In this document: positions 25,458 to 34,216 of the stretch, piece by piece
Numbering within the stretch: position 1 is the stretch's first letter
How the letters are laid out: every line of letters starts with the position of its first letter
Assembly (NCBI RefSeq): GCF_037543845.1
Contig: NZ_JBBIFX010000003.1
Span: 532,178-596,177, forward strand
Length of the DNA: 64,000 nt
Source: Gymnodinialimonas ulvae
Lineage (GTDB): Bacteria > Pseudomonadota > Alphaproteobacteria > Rhodobacterales > Rhodobacteraceae
Direction of reading: 5' to 3'
The notes under the pieces: model-generated
The model's input: only the letters and a program-made list of their open reading frames with translations
Databases searched by the model: none
Told to the model about the DNA's origin: nothing
Made by a program: the position numbers and the translations under genes

Positions 25458-26935
25458 ACCAGAACACATCAAGAGTCCGCTCCCCCAATCAGGGCGAGCC
25501 ACGCAGCTTCACAGATGCCGAGGCTGCCGTCGCATATTTGCAGAAATTGTACACGGAAGCCGCGGCGTTTTTGTGCGATCATTTCTCGTCCACACTGACC
25601 GAGGGCGCGCCGGAGGCCACGCGGTATCGGGCCTACTACCCCGAGGTCCGCATCCGTACGACCAGCTTCGCCGGCGTCGACAGCCGGTTGAGCTTTGGCC
25701 ATGTGTCGGAGCCCGGCATTTATGCAGCCACAATCTCGCGTCCGGATCTGTTTGAGAATTACCTTATCCAGCAGATTGGCCTTCTGCTGAAAAACCACGG
25801 TGTGCCGGTCAGTGTCGGCCCTTCGATGACACAGATGCCGGTACATTTTGCTGTCGCCAACGACAGCGCCATCACCGTCCCGCAGGAAGGCGCGGGAGAG
25901 TTCACACTGCGTGATGTATTCGATGTTCCCGATCTGGCGACTACGAATGATGATATCGTCAACGGGACCGGCTTCACCTACGAGGACGGCGCACATCCGT
26001 TAGGGCCGTTCACGGCACAGCGCGTCGACTATTCGCTGGCGCGCCTGTCGCACTACACGGCCACGGACCCCAGCCATTTCCAGAACCACGTTCTGTTCAC
26101 CAACTACCAGTTCTATGTCGACGAGTTCGAGGCCTATGCCCGCGCCCAATTGGCGGACCCGAACAGCGGCTATACCGGGTTTGTGGCGACGGGGAATATC
26201 GAGATCACCGATCCCGACACCCCGATCCAGCAACCGGCAAAGATGCCGCAGATGCCCACCTATCACCTCAAACGTGCCGATGGTGGCGGGATCACGCTGG
26301 TGAATATCGGGGTGGGGCCGTCGAATGCAAAAACGGCCACGGACCACATCGCCGTGCTGCGTCCGCATGCGTGGCTGATGGTTGGACATTGCGCAGGGCT
26401 GCGCAATTCGCAGCAACTTGGCGACTTCGTGCTCGCCCATGCCTACCTGCGCGAAGACAAGGTTCTGGACGATGATCTGCCGCTTTGGGTCCCGGTCCCG
26501 GCGCTGGCGGAAATCCAGGTCGCGCTGGAGACCGCAGTGGCTGTCGTGACGCAGCTTGAAGGCTATGAATTAAAGCGGATCATGCGCACCGGCACGGTGG
26601 CCAGCTTCGACAATCGCAACTGGGAACTGCGGGACCAGACCGGCCCGGTACAACGGTTGAGCCAGTCGCGTGCCGTCGCCCTTGATATGGAAAGTGCCAC
26701 GATTGCGGCCAACGGGTTCCGCTTCCGTGTCCCTTACGGCACGCTATTGTGCGTGTCCGACAAGCCACTCCACGGCGAATTGAAACTGCCCGGCATGGCG
26801 TCGGATTTCTACAAAACACAGGTCGCACGGCACCTTTTGATCGGAATTCGGGCCATGGAGCACCTGCGCGAGATGCCATTGGAGCGCCTTCATAGCCGGA
26901 AATTGCGCTCGTTCGAGGAAACCGCGTTCCTGTGA
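25454..26935 (+). CDS. amn: AMP nucleosidase
   Basis: Amn hydrolyses AMP to adenine and ribose 5-phosphate. The 493-residue protein has the N-terminal regulatory domain (YYPEVRIRTTSFAGVDSRLSFG) and the C-terminal phosphorylase-like catalytic domain with LVNIGVGPSNAKTATDHIA, WLMVGHCAGLRNSQQLGD and AVALDMESATIAANG (the conserved Glu/Asp pair that contacts ribose). With ade it forms a route from AMP to hypoxanthine. It is the last gene of the operon; 136 bp separate it from the HU gene. Confidence 0.95.
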   Translation: MNQNTSRVRSPNQGEPRSFTDAEAAVAYLQKLYTEAAAFLCDHFSSTLTEGAPEATRYRAYYPEVRIRTTSFAGVDSRLSFGHVSEPGIYAATISRPDLFENYLIQQIGLLLKNHGVPVSVGPSMTQMPVHFAVANDSAITVPQEGAGEFTLRDVFDVPDLATTNDDIVNGTGFTYEDGAHPLGPFTAQRVDYSLARLSHYTATDPSHFQNHVLFTNYQFYVDEFEAYARAQLADPNSGYTGFVATGNIEITDPDTPIQQPAKMPQMPTYHLKRADGGGITLVNIGVGPSNAKTATDHIAVLRPHAWLMVGHCAGLRNSQQLGDFVLAHAYLREDKVLDDDLPLWVPVPALAEIQVALETAVAVVTQLEGYELKRIMRTGTVASFDNRNWELRDQTGPVQRLSQSRAVALDMESATIAANGFRFRVPYGTLLCVSDKPLHGELKLPGMASDFYKTQVARHLLIGIRAMEHLREMPLERLHSRKLRSFEETAFL

Positions 26936-27071
26936 ACGGACAAAAAACGCCGATGGCCCCTATATTTCTGCCCAAAACGCACACGAAGCGTTGTGTGGCA
27001 CCACAATATTCGGTTAGCTTCCCGCCAACCGGCCCAAGGGCTCGGGGGATAGACAGCAGGAGAACAAACAC

Positions 27072-27362
27072 ATGGCAACCAAACCCATGACCAAAACGCA
27101 ACTCGTCGCCGCACTGGCCGACGAGATGGGCGCAGACAAGAAAGCCGCAGGCGCAGCGCTTGACGCCGTGACCGCGATTGTCACCAAGGAAGTCGCCGCC
27201 GGCGGCGCCGTGACTCTTCCCGGGATCGGCAAAGTCTACTGCCGCGAGCGCCCTGAGCGCATGGTTCGCAACCCCGCCACGGGCGAGCAAATCAAGAAAG
27301 AAGCCGACAAGCAGGTCAAGATGACCATTGCCAAGGCTCTGAAGGATTCGGTGAACGGCTAA
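27072..27362 (+). CDS. HU-family DNA-binding protein
   Basis: The 96-residue basic protein has the HU/IHF fold: two N-terminal helices (TKTQLVAALADEMGADKKAAGAAL), the beta-hairpin with GAVTLPGIGKVYCRERPERMVRNPATGEQIKK, and a C-terminal helix (KQVKMTIAKALKDSV). The arm carries RNPATG in place of the more common RNPQTG. It differs from canonical HupB in starting with ATKPMTKT and having a Cys in the arm base. It is monocistronic, ending in its own terminator at 27413. Confidence 0.88.
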   Translation: MATKPMTKTQLVAALADEMGADKKAAGAALDAVTAIVTKEVAAGGAVTLPGIGKVYCRERPERMVRNPATGEQIKKEADKQVKMTIAKALKDSVNG

Positions 27363-27412
27363 GGCCGATGACCCCCGCTGGCGGCTGATTGCCGTCGGTT
27401 GGAAGACATGAG

Positions 27413-27443
27413 AGGGTCGCGTCATCAGGGCGCGGCCCTTTTG
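27413..27443 (+). terminator. Rho-independent terminator of the HU gene
   Basis: A 9-bp stem AGGGTCGCG / CGCGGCCCT (one G-U pair) with a 9-base loop is followed by TTTT. It lies 50 bp after the HU stop codon and just before the ribosome site of the next gene. Confidence 0.8.
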
Positions 27444-27460
27444 CTTTGAAGGGACGAGTG

Positions 27461-28330
27461 ATGGACGTGCGCGCGGTTCTGATGGGTCTGACCTTTGCGC
27501 TGATCTGGTCGTCGGCCTTCACCTCGGCCCGGATCATTGTCGAAGCCGCGCCGCCCTTGTTTTCCTTGTCCGCACGGTTCGCGATCTCGGGCCTGATCGG
27601 CGTCTCGATTGCATTCGCGCTGGGACAACGGTTCAACCTGACCCGCAATCAATGGCGCGCGGTCTTGATCTTCGGCTTGTGCCAGAATGCGATTTATCTT
27701 GGCCTGAACTTCGTGGCCATGCAGACGATTGAGGCGTCACTGGCTGCGATCATCGCCTCGACCATGCCGCTTCTTGTGGCGCTTGCGAATTGGACAATTT
27801 TCAAGGAACGCCTTCCGATGATGGGGGTACTCGGCATGATAGCGGGCTTTGCCGGTGTCGCGCTGATCATGGCGCAGCGTTTTGGGGGCGGGGCAGATCC
27901 GGTTGCGATCGGATTGTGCCTTGTTGCGGCGGTGGCCCTCGCGGCCGCAACACTAACGGTCAAAAGCGCGTCGAGCGACGGGGGCAATCTGTTGATGATC
28001 GTGGGGCTGCAGATGCTGGTCGGTTCGGTCGCGCTTTTGCTGCCGGCCTTGGTGATGGAGGAGTTGGTGATCGAATGGACAACGCCGTTCGTCATTGCCT
28101 TCATCTACACGACGCTGATGCCGGGCCTGGCGGCGACCTTCATCTGGTTCCTTCTGGTGGGCCGCATCGGACCCACACGGGCGGCGACGTATCACTTCCT
28201 CAATCCGGTGTTCGGGGTGGCGATCGCCTTCGTGCTTCTGTCCGAAGCCCTGAGCTGGACCGACGCCTTGGGCGTTGTGGTGATTGCCGGTGGCATTCTG
28301 GCGGTGCAGCGTGCGCGGGTTGCGGAATAG
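27461..28330 (+). CDS. DMT-family (EamA) transporter
   Basis: The 289-residue inner-membrane protein has ten predicted hydrophobic segments arranged as two EamA repeats. The first repeat opens LMGLTFALIWSSAFTSARII and the second carries FIYTTLMPGLAATFIWFLLV and TYHFLNPVFGVAIAFVLLSE. These carriers export amino acids or metabolites, and the substrate cannot be inferred. ATG 27461 has GAAGGGACG upstream. It follows the HU terminator, so it probably has its own promoter. Confidence 0.87.
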   Translation: MDVRAVLMGLTFALIWSSAFTSARIIVEAAPPLFSLSARFAISGLIGVSIAFALGQRFNLTRNQWRAVLIFGLCQNAIYLGLNFVAMQTIEASLAAIIASTMPLLVALANWTIFKERLPMMGVLGMIAGFAGVALIMAQRFGGGADPVAIGLCLVAAVALAAATLTVKSASSDGGNLLMIVGLQMLVGSVALLLPALVMEELVIEWTTPFVIAFIYTTLMPGLAATFIWFLLVGRIGPTRAATYHFLNPVFGVAIAFVLLSEALSWTDALGVVVIAGGILAVQRARVAE

Positions 28331-28399
28331 ACACGACCTGCGCGCACCTCACGCGGTTTTCATGTGACACGACGTGCCCTGCGCGGCATCACCTTCCGC

Positions 28400-29113
28400 A
28401 TGGAATTTCTTCTTGCATATGCTGCGGGTCTGCTGACCCTGATCAATCCTTGCGTTTTGCCCGTGCTGCCAATCGTTCTGGCAGGGTCCCTGCAAAGTAG
28501 CCGCTACGGCCCGCTCGCGCTGGCTGGTGGCATGGGGTTGGCGTTTGTGACCATCGGGTTCGGGATTATCGCCGCAGGCCACCTTGTGGGCCTGCGAGCC
28601 GAAACCGTCAGCACGGCCGGTGCGATCCTTATGATGGTGTTCGGCGCCGTTCTTATGGTGCCGCAGCTGTCCGCGCGGTTTGCGACGGCGACCGGCGGGT
28701 TCGCCGAACGCGCCGACGACGGGATGCGCAACATGCAGGCAGACGGCTGGCAGGGGCAATTCCTCGGCGGTCTTTTGTTGGGCGCGGTCTGGAGCCCTTG
28801 CGTCGGGCCAGTGCTTGGGTCCGCCATTTCGCTGGCCAGCCAAGGCGAGGAATTGCCGCGCGCCTTCGTAATTATGGTGTCGTTTGCGCTTGGCATTGGC
28901 TCCGTCATCCTGGCGCTGGGCTATGGCGCACGCGCAGCCTTGCAGAAACGCATGGGCACACTGCGTCGCTTCGCGGCTTCGTCGCGGCCCATTCTGGGCG
29001 TCGTCTTTTTCCTTGTCGGACTTGCGATCTACATGAGGTGGCATCTGGTGGCCGAAATCTGGCTGCTGGACCGCATGCCCATCTGGTTGCAGGACCTGTC
29101 TGTTTCCATCTGA
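28400..29113 (+). CDS. ccdA: CcdA-type thiol-disulfide electron carrier
   Basis: The inner-membrane protein carries electrons from cytoplasmic thioredoxin to periplasmic partners. The 237-residue product starts MEFLLAYAAGLLTLINPCVLP and has the two redox cysteines in NPCVLPVLP (helix 1) and WSPCVGPVLGS (helix 4), with six hydrophobic segments. ATG 28400 gives the canonical N terminus; a GTG at 28364 would add a basic 12-residue leader. It is followed 18 bp later by an exported thioredoxin gene, its likely electron acceptor. Confidence 0.85.
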   Translation: MEFLLAYAAGLLTLINPCVLPVLPIVLAGSLQSSRYGPLALAGGMGLAFVTIGFGIIAAGHLVGLRAETVSTAGAILMMVFGAVLMVPQLSARFATATGGFAERADDGMRNMQADGWQGQFLGGLLLGAVWSPCVGPVLGSAISLASQGEELPRAFVIMVSFALGIGSVILALGYGARAALQKRMGTLRRFAASSRPILGVVFFLVGLAIYMRWHLVAEIWLLDRMPIWLQDLSVSI

Positions 29114-29131
29114 TCCCAACGGAGAATGCAC

Positions 29132-29527
29132 ATGAACCGTCGTACATTTCTGGCTGCTGCCGCGGCCCTGACCCTCGGCCCGTTCACGGCGCAGGCTAAC
29201 ATGATCGACTACACGCCCGGCGCGGCGGAAGAGGCGATCAATGCCGGGCAAACGGTGTTGCTCGATTTCGCGGCGGATTGGTGCTCCACCTGCCGCAGTC
29301 AGGAGCGCACGATCAACGCATTGCTCGAAGAAAACCCGGCCTATGCGGAGTCGATCACGATCTACCGCGTGGATTGGGATGATTACGGGCGCGGCGATCT
29401 GGTTTCACAACTCAACGTGCCGCGCCGGTCGACGTTGGTGATGTTCCGCGACGGGTCCGAAGTGGGCCGGATCGTCGCGGGTACACGGGAAGCTGACATT
29501 CGCGCACTGCTTGACGCGGGCCTTTAG
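29132..29527 (+). CDS. Tat-exported thioredoxin-like protein
   Basis: The 131-residue precursor begins MNRRTFLAAAAALTLGP, a twin-arginine signal (RRTFL) ending near AQA. The mature part is a thioredoxin domain with the redox motif DFAADWCSTCRSQ (Cys51 and Cys54) and a cis-Pro region LNVPRRSTLVMFRDG. It has GGAG 7 bp before the ATG; an ATG at 29126 is too close to it. Together with the upstream CcdA it forms a periplasmic reducing pair. Substrates could be c-type cytochromes or other cysteine proteins. Confidence 0.85.
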   Translation: MNRRTFLAAAAALTLGPFTAQANMIDYTPGAAEEAINAGQTVLLDFAADWCSTCRSQERTINALLEENPAYAESITIYRVDWDDYGRGDLVSQLNVPRRSTLVMFRDGSEVGRIVAGTREADIRALLDAGL

Positions 29528-30228
29528 GCGGCACCGTCTGTCGTTGCCACAACGGCAAGATTGTCGAGGGTCCAAGACGCCCCGTCATCGACCCGCGCCG
29601 TCAGGTCGAGGGTCAGCTGATCAGAGGACGGCGCGGTCATCAGCGTGACACGCAAACTGATGATTGCGGCGTCTTCCACACCCGGCAAGGCCGGCTCGGC
29701 GGGACGAGCGGCAAAGCGCGTCTGCTCAACATTGACGGCGGTCGAATGACCCTCGGCCACCGATACGTCGAGCCGGGCCTGTTCCGTACCGATATCGGCG
29801 AGGGTTAGCGACACCACCTCATTGTCGTCCAACATCACCCGCATGGCATCGGCGGCTTCCCATCCGCCATGCAGATGCACATCGAAGGTCACGCGCAGAT
29901 GTTGCGTATTAACGGGCAACTGAAAGGTGCGTGAGACGGCGTCATCCGTAAATGGCCCCAAGACAGGCCCAAGACCCCCAAGGCGATCCGACGTGGCGTT
30001 TTGCGACCAAGCATTTGCGCCGAAATTGAAATCCTCGAACGCCAGTAGATTGTCAGTCGCACCGAGCGTTTGCAAACCGCCCTGTTGGCGAAATGTCTGC
30101 GGTTCAGAGGTTATGCGAATGAACGCACCAAGACAAAAAAGAACAACAACTACGGCGACTGCAAGCAGCATCCAGTCAATTGAGATCAACGCGCCACGTG
30201 CGCGCCCTGGGAAAGCGTTCTGCCCCAT
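29524..30228 (-). CDS. Membrane-anchored hypothetical protein with a beta-rich exterior domain
   Basis: The 234-residue protein has one N-terminal membrane helix (SIDWMLLAVAVVVVLFCLGAF) after a short basic leader (GRARGALIS). The rest is a soluble beta-rich region (NLLAFEDFNFGANAWSQNA, LPVNTQHLRVTFDVHLHG, GASWTLDNLAVVAT) resembling carbohydrate-binding or jelly-roll folds. The leader and helix recall pseudopilin or TadE-like anchors. I cannot name a family. ATG 30228 is chosen for the anchor; longer frames add Cys-rich sequence unlike protein. Its stop overlaps the convergent thioredoxin stop region. Confidence 0.6.
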   Translation of the reverse strand: MGQNAFPGRARGALISIDWMLLAVAVVVVLFCLGAFIRITSEPQTFRQQGGLQTLGATDNLLAFEDFNFGANAWSQNATSDRLGGLGPVLGPFTDDAVSRTFQLPVNTQHLRVTFDVHLHGGWEAADAMRVMLDDNEVVSLTLADIGTEQARLDVSVAEGHSTAVNVEQTRFAARPAEPALPGVEDAAIISLRVTLMTAPSSDQLTLDLTARVDDGASWTLDNLAVVATTDGAA

Positions 30229-30390
30229 GAAACATCCAATACTAAGTAAACACAGACACCTTGTCATTTCGCCGTAATGTGTCGGAAAAAAGGCATCAAT
30301 CGGACAGTTTCGCCCCATTGTTCGACAGGCGGCACAAATCTGCTGACGAATACGCAATTAGGCACGAAAAGACTAAAAGTTGACGGAACG

Positions 30391-31485
30391 TTAACCGATA
30401 TGGCCCCGGTTAACCCCTACCTGCCCACGATGTAGTAGCAAGTGGTCCAGAAGGACGCAGGCCATCATCGCCTCTCCAACCGGGACAGCCCGAATACCGA
30501 CGCAGGGGTCATGCCGCCCTTTGGTCACAATCTCGGTCGCTTCGCCCGATTTGGTAATCGTCGCGCGCGGCGTCAGGATCGACGACGTTGGCTTGACCGC
30601 AAATCGCACCACGACATCCTGCCCGGTCGAAATACCACCCAGAATCCCGCCGGAATGGTTCGAGGCGTATTCTGGCCCGTCAGGTCCCATTGTGATCTCG
30701 TCTGCATTGGCGGTCCCGGTCAGCGCGGCGGCGGCCATGCCATCCCCGATCTCGACACCTTTCACGGCATTGATGCTCATCATCGCGGCGGCAAGGTCAG
30801 TGTCGAGCTTGCCGTAGATCGGAGCGCCAATGCCTGCCGGAACACCGCTGGCACGCACTTCGATGACGGCCCCGACGCTGTCGCCGGATTTGCGCAACCC
30901 ATCAAGGTAGGTGGCCCAATCCTCTGCGGCGTCCGCATCGGGCGCCCAAAAGGGATTGTTCTCCACCTCGGCCAGATCAATGCCCGACACGCGACGATCG
31001 CCCATCTGCACCATGTAGCCGGTGATCTTCATCCCCGGGACCATCTCGGCCAATGCCGCGCGCGCCACCCCACCGGCGGCGACACGGGCTGCGGTTTCGC
31101 GTGCCGAGGAGCGCCCGCCACCGCGATAATCGCGGATGCCGTATTTCTGCCAATAGGTGATATCGGCATGGCCCGGGCGGAATTTTTCGACGATATCACC
31201 GTAATCCTTCGACCGTTGGTCCGTATTGCGGATCATCAACTGGATCGGCGTGCCAGTGCTTTGGCCTTCGAACACGCCCGACAGGATTTCGACCGCATCC
31301 GCTTCGCGACGCTGCGTGGTGTATTTGCTCTGTCCCGGTTTGCGGCGATCGAGCCAATGCTGGATCGCCTCAGATTCGATCGGCACGCCGGGCGGGCAGC
31401 CATCGACAGTCGCGCCAAGGGCAGGACCGTGGCTTTCGCCCCAGGTGGTGACGCGGAAAAGGTGGCCGTAGGAATTCATACTCAT
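30391..31485 (-). CDS. aroC: Chorismate synthase
   Basis: AroC converts 5-enolpyruvylshikimate 3-phosphate to chorismate using reduced FMN. The 364-residue protein has all three family signatures: GHLFRVTTWGESHGPALG near the N terminus, YRGGGRSSARETAARVAAGG in the middle, and RHDPCVGIRAVPVGEAM near the C terminus. The start at ATG 31485 (MSMNSYGHLF) fits the family; no strong ribosome site is visible. It is divergent from the thiamine transport operon, and 65 bp separate its start from the TPP riboswitch. Confidence 0.95.
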   Translation of the reverse strand: MSMNSYGHLFRVTTWGESHGPALGATVDGCPPGVPIESEAIQHWLDRRKPGQSKYTTQRREADAVEILSGVFEGQSTGTPIQLMIRNTDQRSKDYGDIVEKFRPGHADITYWQKYGIRDYRGGGRSSARETAARVAAGGVARAALAEMVPGMKITGYMVQMGDRRVSGIDLAEVENNPFWAPDADAAEDWATYLDGLRKSGDSVGAVIEVRASGVPAGIGAPIYGKLDTDLAAAMMSINAVKGVEIGDGMAAAALTGTANADEITMGPDGPEYASNHSGGILGGISTGQDVVVRFAVKPTSSILTPRATITKSGEATEIVTKGRHDPCVGIRAVPVGEAMMACVLLDHLLLHRGQVGVNRGHIG

Positions 31486-31550
31486 GCCGAATGGGTTAGC
31501 CTTGCCGAGCGCGATGGACAACCCCGCAGCGATGCCCTACCTCTTGTGAT

Positions 31551-31635
31551 ACCTCGGGGTGCCACCTTGGCTGAGATGCAACACGCGAACCCGTTGAACC
31601 TGAACCGGTTAGAACCGGCGGAGGGAAGGGTTAAG
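31551..31635 (+). promoter_or_regulatory. TPP riboswitch (THI box) controlling thiBPQ
   Basis: The aptamer core is visible in order: CTCGGGGTGCC, then CTTGGCTGAGATG (the pyrimidine-sensor T-loop), then ACCCGTTGAACCTGAACCGG, then AGAACCGGCGGAGGGAA. These match the conserved THI-element blocks that bind thiamine pyrophosphate. It lies 48 bp upstream of the thiB ATG, close enough for TPP-bound RNA to hide the GGAGGAG ribosome site at 31669-31675, so control of translation initiation is likely. No obvious terminator with a T-tract lies between the aptamer and thiB. Confidence 0.95.
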
Positions 31636-31682
31636 GCGCCGCCTCACTTCACTTCGCCCACAGTTATTGGAGGAGTGAGATC

Positions 31683-32675
31683 ATGAAACTCACCACACCT
31701 ATCATCGCTGCGGGATTGTCGACCATTGCAGGGGCTGCCGTCGCGCAGACCCCGGTGCTGACGGTCTACACCTACGACAGTTTTGCGTCGGACTGGGGCC
31801 CCGGCCCGCAGGTGGAAGTCGCCTTCGAAGAGGTCTGCGGCTGCGATCTGCAATTCACCGCCACCGGCGACGGGGCGGCGCTTCTGTCGCGTTTGCGGCT
31901 GGAAGGCACACGGACCGAGGCGGATATTGTTCTTGGCCTCGACACCAACCTGATTGCGGCGGCGGTTGAGGCCGGGATCGTTGCGGAACATGGGCTTTCG
32001 CCCGAGGGCCTGACCCTTCCGGTGGCATGGGATGATCCGCATTTCCTTCCGTTCGATTGGGGTTACTTCGCATTCGTTCATCGCACGGACATGGCGGATG
32101 TACCCACGAATTTCGAAGCCCTTGCCGCCTCCGACGCTTCCATCGTTATTCAAGACCCTCGATCCTCGACCCCCGGTCTTGGCCTTCTGATGTGGGTACA
32201 GAACGCCTATGGCGACCGCGCCGGAGAGATTTGGGCCGGGCTGGCCGACAACGTCGTGACCGTGACCCCGGGCTGGTCCGAGGCCTATGGTCTGTTCCTC
32301 GATGGGGAGGCCGACATGGTGCTGTCGTACACGACATCGCCGGCCTATCACCTGATCGCGGAGGAAGACCCCGGATTTGGCGCGGCCGCGTTTGAGGAAG
32401 GGCATTACATGCAGATCGAAGTGGCCGGGGTCGTGGCCACAACCGATGTGCCGGATCTGGCAGCGCAATTCATGGAGTTCATGATTTCGCCTGCCTTTCA
32501 GGAAATCATTCCGACCACCAACTGGATGTATCCGGCGGCGCTTGCGGCGGAGGACTTGCCCGATGGGTTCGACACTCTGACGCAGCCCGAACAGGCGTTG
32601 ATCTTCGATGCCGATGAGGCGGCAGCCGTGCGGGAGGATGCGCTGGCCACATGGCAAGACGCACTCAGCCAGTAA
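31683..32675 (+). CDS. thiB: Thiamine ABC transporter substrate-binding protein
   Basis: The 330-residue periplasmic protein has a signal peptide (IIAAGLSTIAGAAVAQ) and the TbpA fold. Blocks are VLTVYTYDSFASDWGPGP, EADIVLGLDTNLI, PFDWGYFAFVHRTD, IVIQDPRSSTPGLGLLMW and VLSYTTSPAYHLIAEED. It binds thiamine, TMP or TPP for import. GGAGGAG lies 7 bp before the ATG, downstream of the TPP riboswitch. Its 3' end overlaps the thiP start by 25 bp. Confidence 0.93.
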   Translation: MKLTTPIIAAGLSTIAGAAVAQTPVLTVYTYDSFASDWGPGPQVEVAFEEVCGCDLQFTATGDGAALLSRLRLEGTRTEADIVLGLDTNLIAAAVEAGIVAEHGLSPEGLTLPVAWDDPHFLPFDWGYFAFVHRTDMADVPTNFEALAASDASIVIQDPRSSTPGLGLLMWVQNAYGDRAGEIWAGLADNVVTVTPGWSEAYGLFLDGEADMVLSYTTSPAYHLIAEEDPGFGAAAFEEGHYMQIEVAGVVATTDVPDLAAQFMEFMISPAFQEIIPTTNWMYPAALAAEDLPDGFDTLTQPEQALIFDADEAAAVREDALATWQDALSQ

Positions 32676-34216
32676 CAGCCCTTCAGGCGACCGGCGGGCT
32701 CCTGGCCCTGCTGGTCGTGCTGACAATCCTTGGGCCGCTGGTGGCGGTGATCTGGCGGGCCGATGGCCTGTCGGACCTGCGCGGGGCCGATTGGGCCGCA
32801 ATCCGGTTCACGTTGATCCAAGCGGCATTGTCGGCGGTGGTCTCGTGTCTGGCCGCAATCCCCGTGGCGCGCGCGTTGGCACGGCGGCGGTTCAGGGGGC
32901 GGTCGTTGTTCATCGCCCTTCTCGGCGCACCCTTTATCTTGCCGGTGATCGTGGCGGTTATGGGCCTTTTGGCGATTTTCGGGCGGTCAGGCTGGATCAA
33001 CGCCGCGCTTGCAGGGGTCGGGGCGGGCACGATCGAGATTTACGGGCTGTTCGGCGTGGTGCTGGCCCATGTCTTCCTGAACCTGCCATTGGCCACGCGA
33101 CTGTTGTTACAAGGATGGCTGGCAATCCCGTCCGAACGGATCCGGCTGGCGCGCTCGTTGAGTTTCACGGGCGCGGATATGCGGCGGCACTTTGAACGCC
33201 CCCTGCTGGCCGCGACCCTGCCGGGCGCGATGTTGGTGATTTTCCTGATCTGCACGACGAGCTTCGCGGTGGCTCTGATCCTTGGCGGTGGGCCGTCGGC
33301 AACCACGGTGGAGCTGGCGATCTATCAGGCGTTCCGATTTGACTTTGACCTCGGGCGTGCGGCGTATCTGGGATTGATCCAGGTCGCGATTTGCGTAGCG
33401 GCGGGCCTTTTGGCGTGGCGCTTTGCAAAGGCGGCGCAGTTTGGGGGCGGGTTAGACCGACCCGCGATGCGGTGGCCGGACGACTGCGCGTTATCGCGGG
33501 GCGTTGATGGGACGGTTTTGCTCGGCGCCGGCCTGTTCCTTTTGCTGCCGCTGCTGGCGGTCGCCGCTCAGGGGATCGGCGCGATCACGGGACTGCCCGC
33601 CTCCACATGGGAGGCGGCGATACGGTCGGTTCTATTGGCGCTAGCCTCGACCGCATTGGCGGTGAGCCTTGCCCTGCCAATCGCACTGCTGATTGCCGGT
33701 CATGCAGCGCGGGCGGGGTTGGAAGGCGTTGGCCTTTTGTCCATCGCTGTGTCGCCGCTGGTTGTGGGCACGGGCCTGTTCATCCTGATCTTTCCGGTCG
33801 CGGATCCGGTGGCACTTTCGTTGCCGATCACCGGGCTGGTGAATGCCTTGGTGGCGCTGCCGTTCCTGCTCCGCGCGTTAATCCCGGCTGCTGCATCGGC
33901 CGAGGCCACGCAGGGTCGCCTGGCAGACGCTTTGGGGATGCAGGGCACGGCCCGGTTGCGTCACGCGATCCTGCCGCGCTTGCGCCGCCCGTTGGGGTTC
34001 GGCGCGGGGCTGGCAGCCGCGTTCTCGATGGGGGATCTTGGCGTGATCGCCTTGTTCTCGGCCCCGGGCCAAGAGACCTTGCCGCTTGAGATGTATCGGC
34101 TGTTCGGGTCCTACCGCACCAATGATGCGCAGGGGGCGGCGGTGCTGTTGATGGGGCTGTCACTGGGCCTGTTCTGGTTGTTTGATCGTGGGGGGCGGGT
34201 GAATGCTTCGGCTTGA
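32651..34216 (+). CDS. thiP: Thiamine ABC transporter permease
   Basis: The 521-residue inner-membrane protein has about twelve hydrophobic segments, made of two fused permease domains. Each contains an EAA-type loop: LPLATRLLLQGWLAIPSERI near residue 150, and LPFLLRALIPAAASAEATQG near residue 400. The C-terminal half has AFSMGDLGVIALFSAPG, typical of ThiP. It overlaps thiB by 25 bp and thiQ by 14 bp, so the three subunits are coupled in translation. Confidence 0.93.
   Translation: MARRTQPVTALQATGGLLALLVVLTILGPLVAVIWRADGLSDLRGADWAAIRFTLIQAALSAVVSCLAAIPVARALARRRFRGRSLFIALLGAPFILPVIVAVMGLLAIFGRSGWINAALAGVGAGTIEIYGLFGVVLAHVFLNLPLATRLLLQGWLAIPSERIRLARSLSFTGADMRRHFERPLLAATLPGAMLVIFLICTTSFAVALILGGGPSATTVELAIYQAFRFDFDLGRAAYLGLIQVAICVAAGLLAWRFAKAAQFGGGLDRPAMRWPDDCALSRGVDGTVLLGAGLFLLLPLLAVAAQGIGAITGLPASTWEAAIRSVLLALASTALAVSLALPIALLIAGHAARAGLEGVGLLSIAVSPLVVGTGLFILIFPVADPVALSLPITGLVNALVALPFLLRALIPAAASAEATQGRLADALGMQGTARLRHAILPRLRRPLGFGAGLAAAFSMGDLGVIALFSAPGQETLPLEMYRLFGSYRTNDAQGAAVLLMGLSLGLFWLFDRGGRVNASA

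Noticed and set aside
25454..26935. Purine nucleoside phosphorylase in place of Amn
   Set aside because: The long N-terminal regulatory domain and the GVGPSNAKTATDHIA block match AMP nucleosidase, and the link to ade fits.
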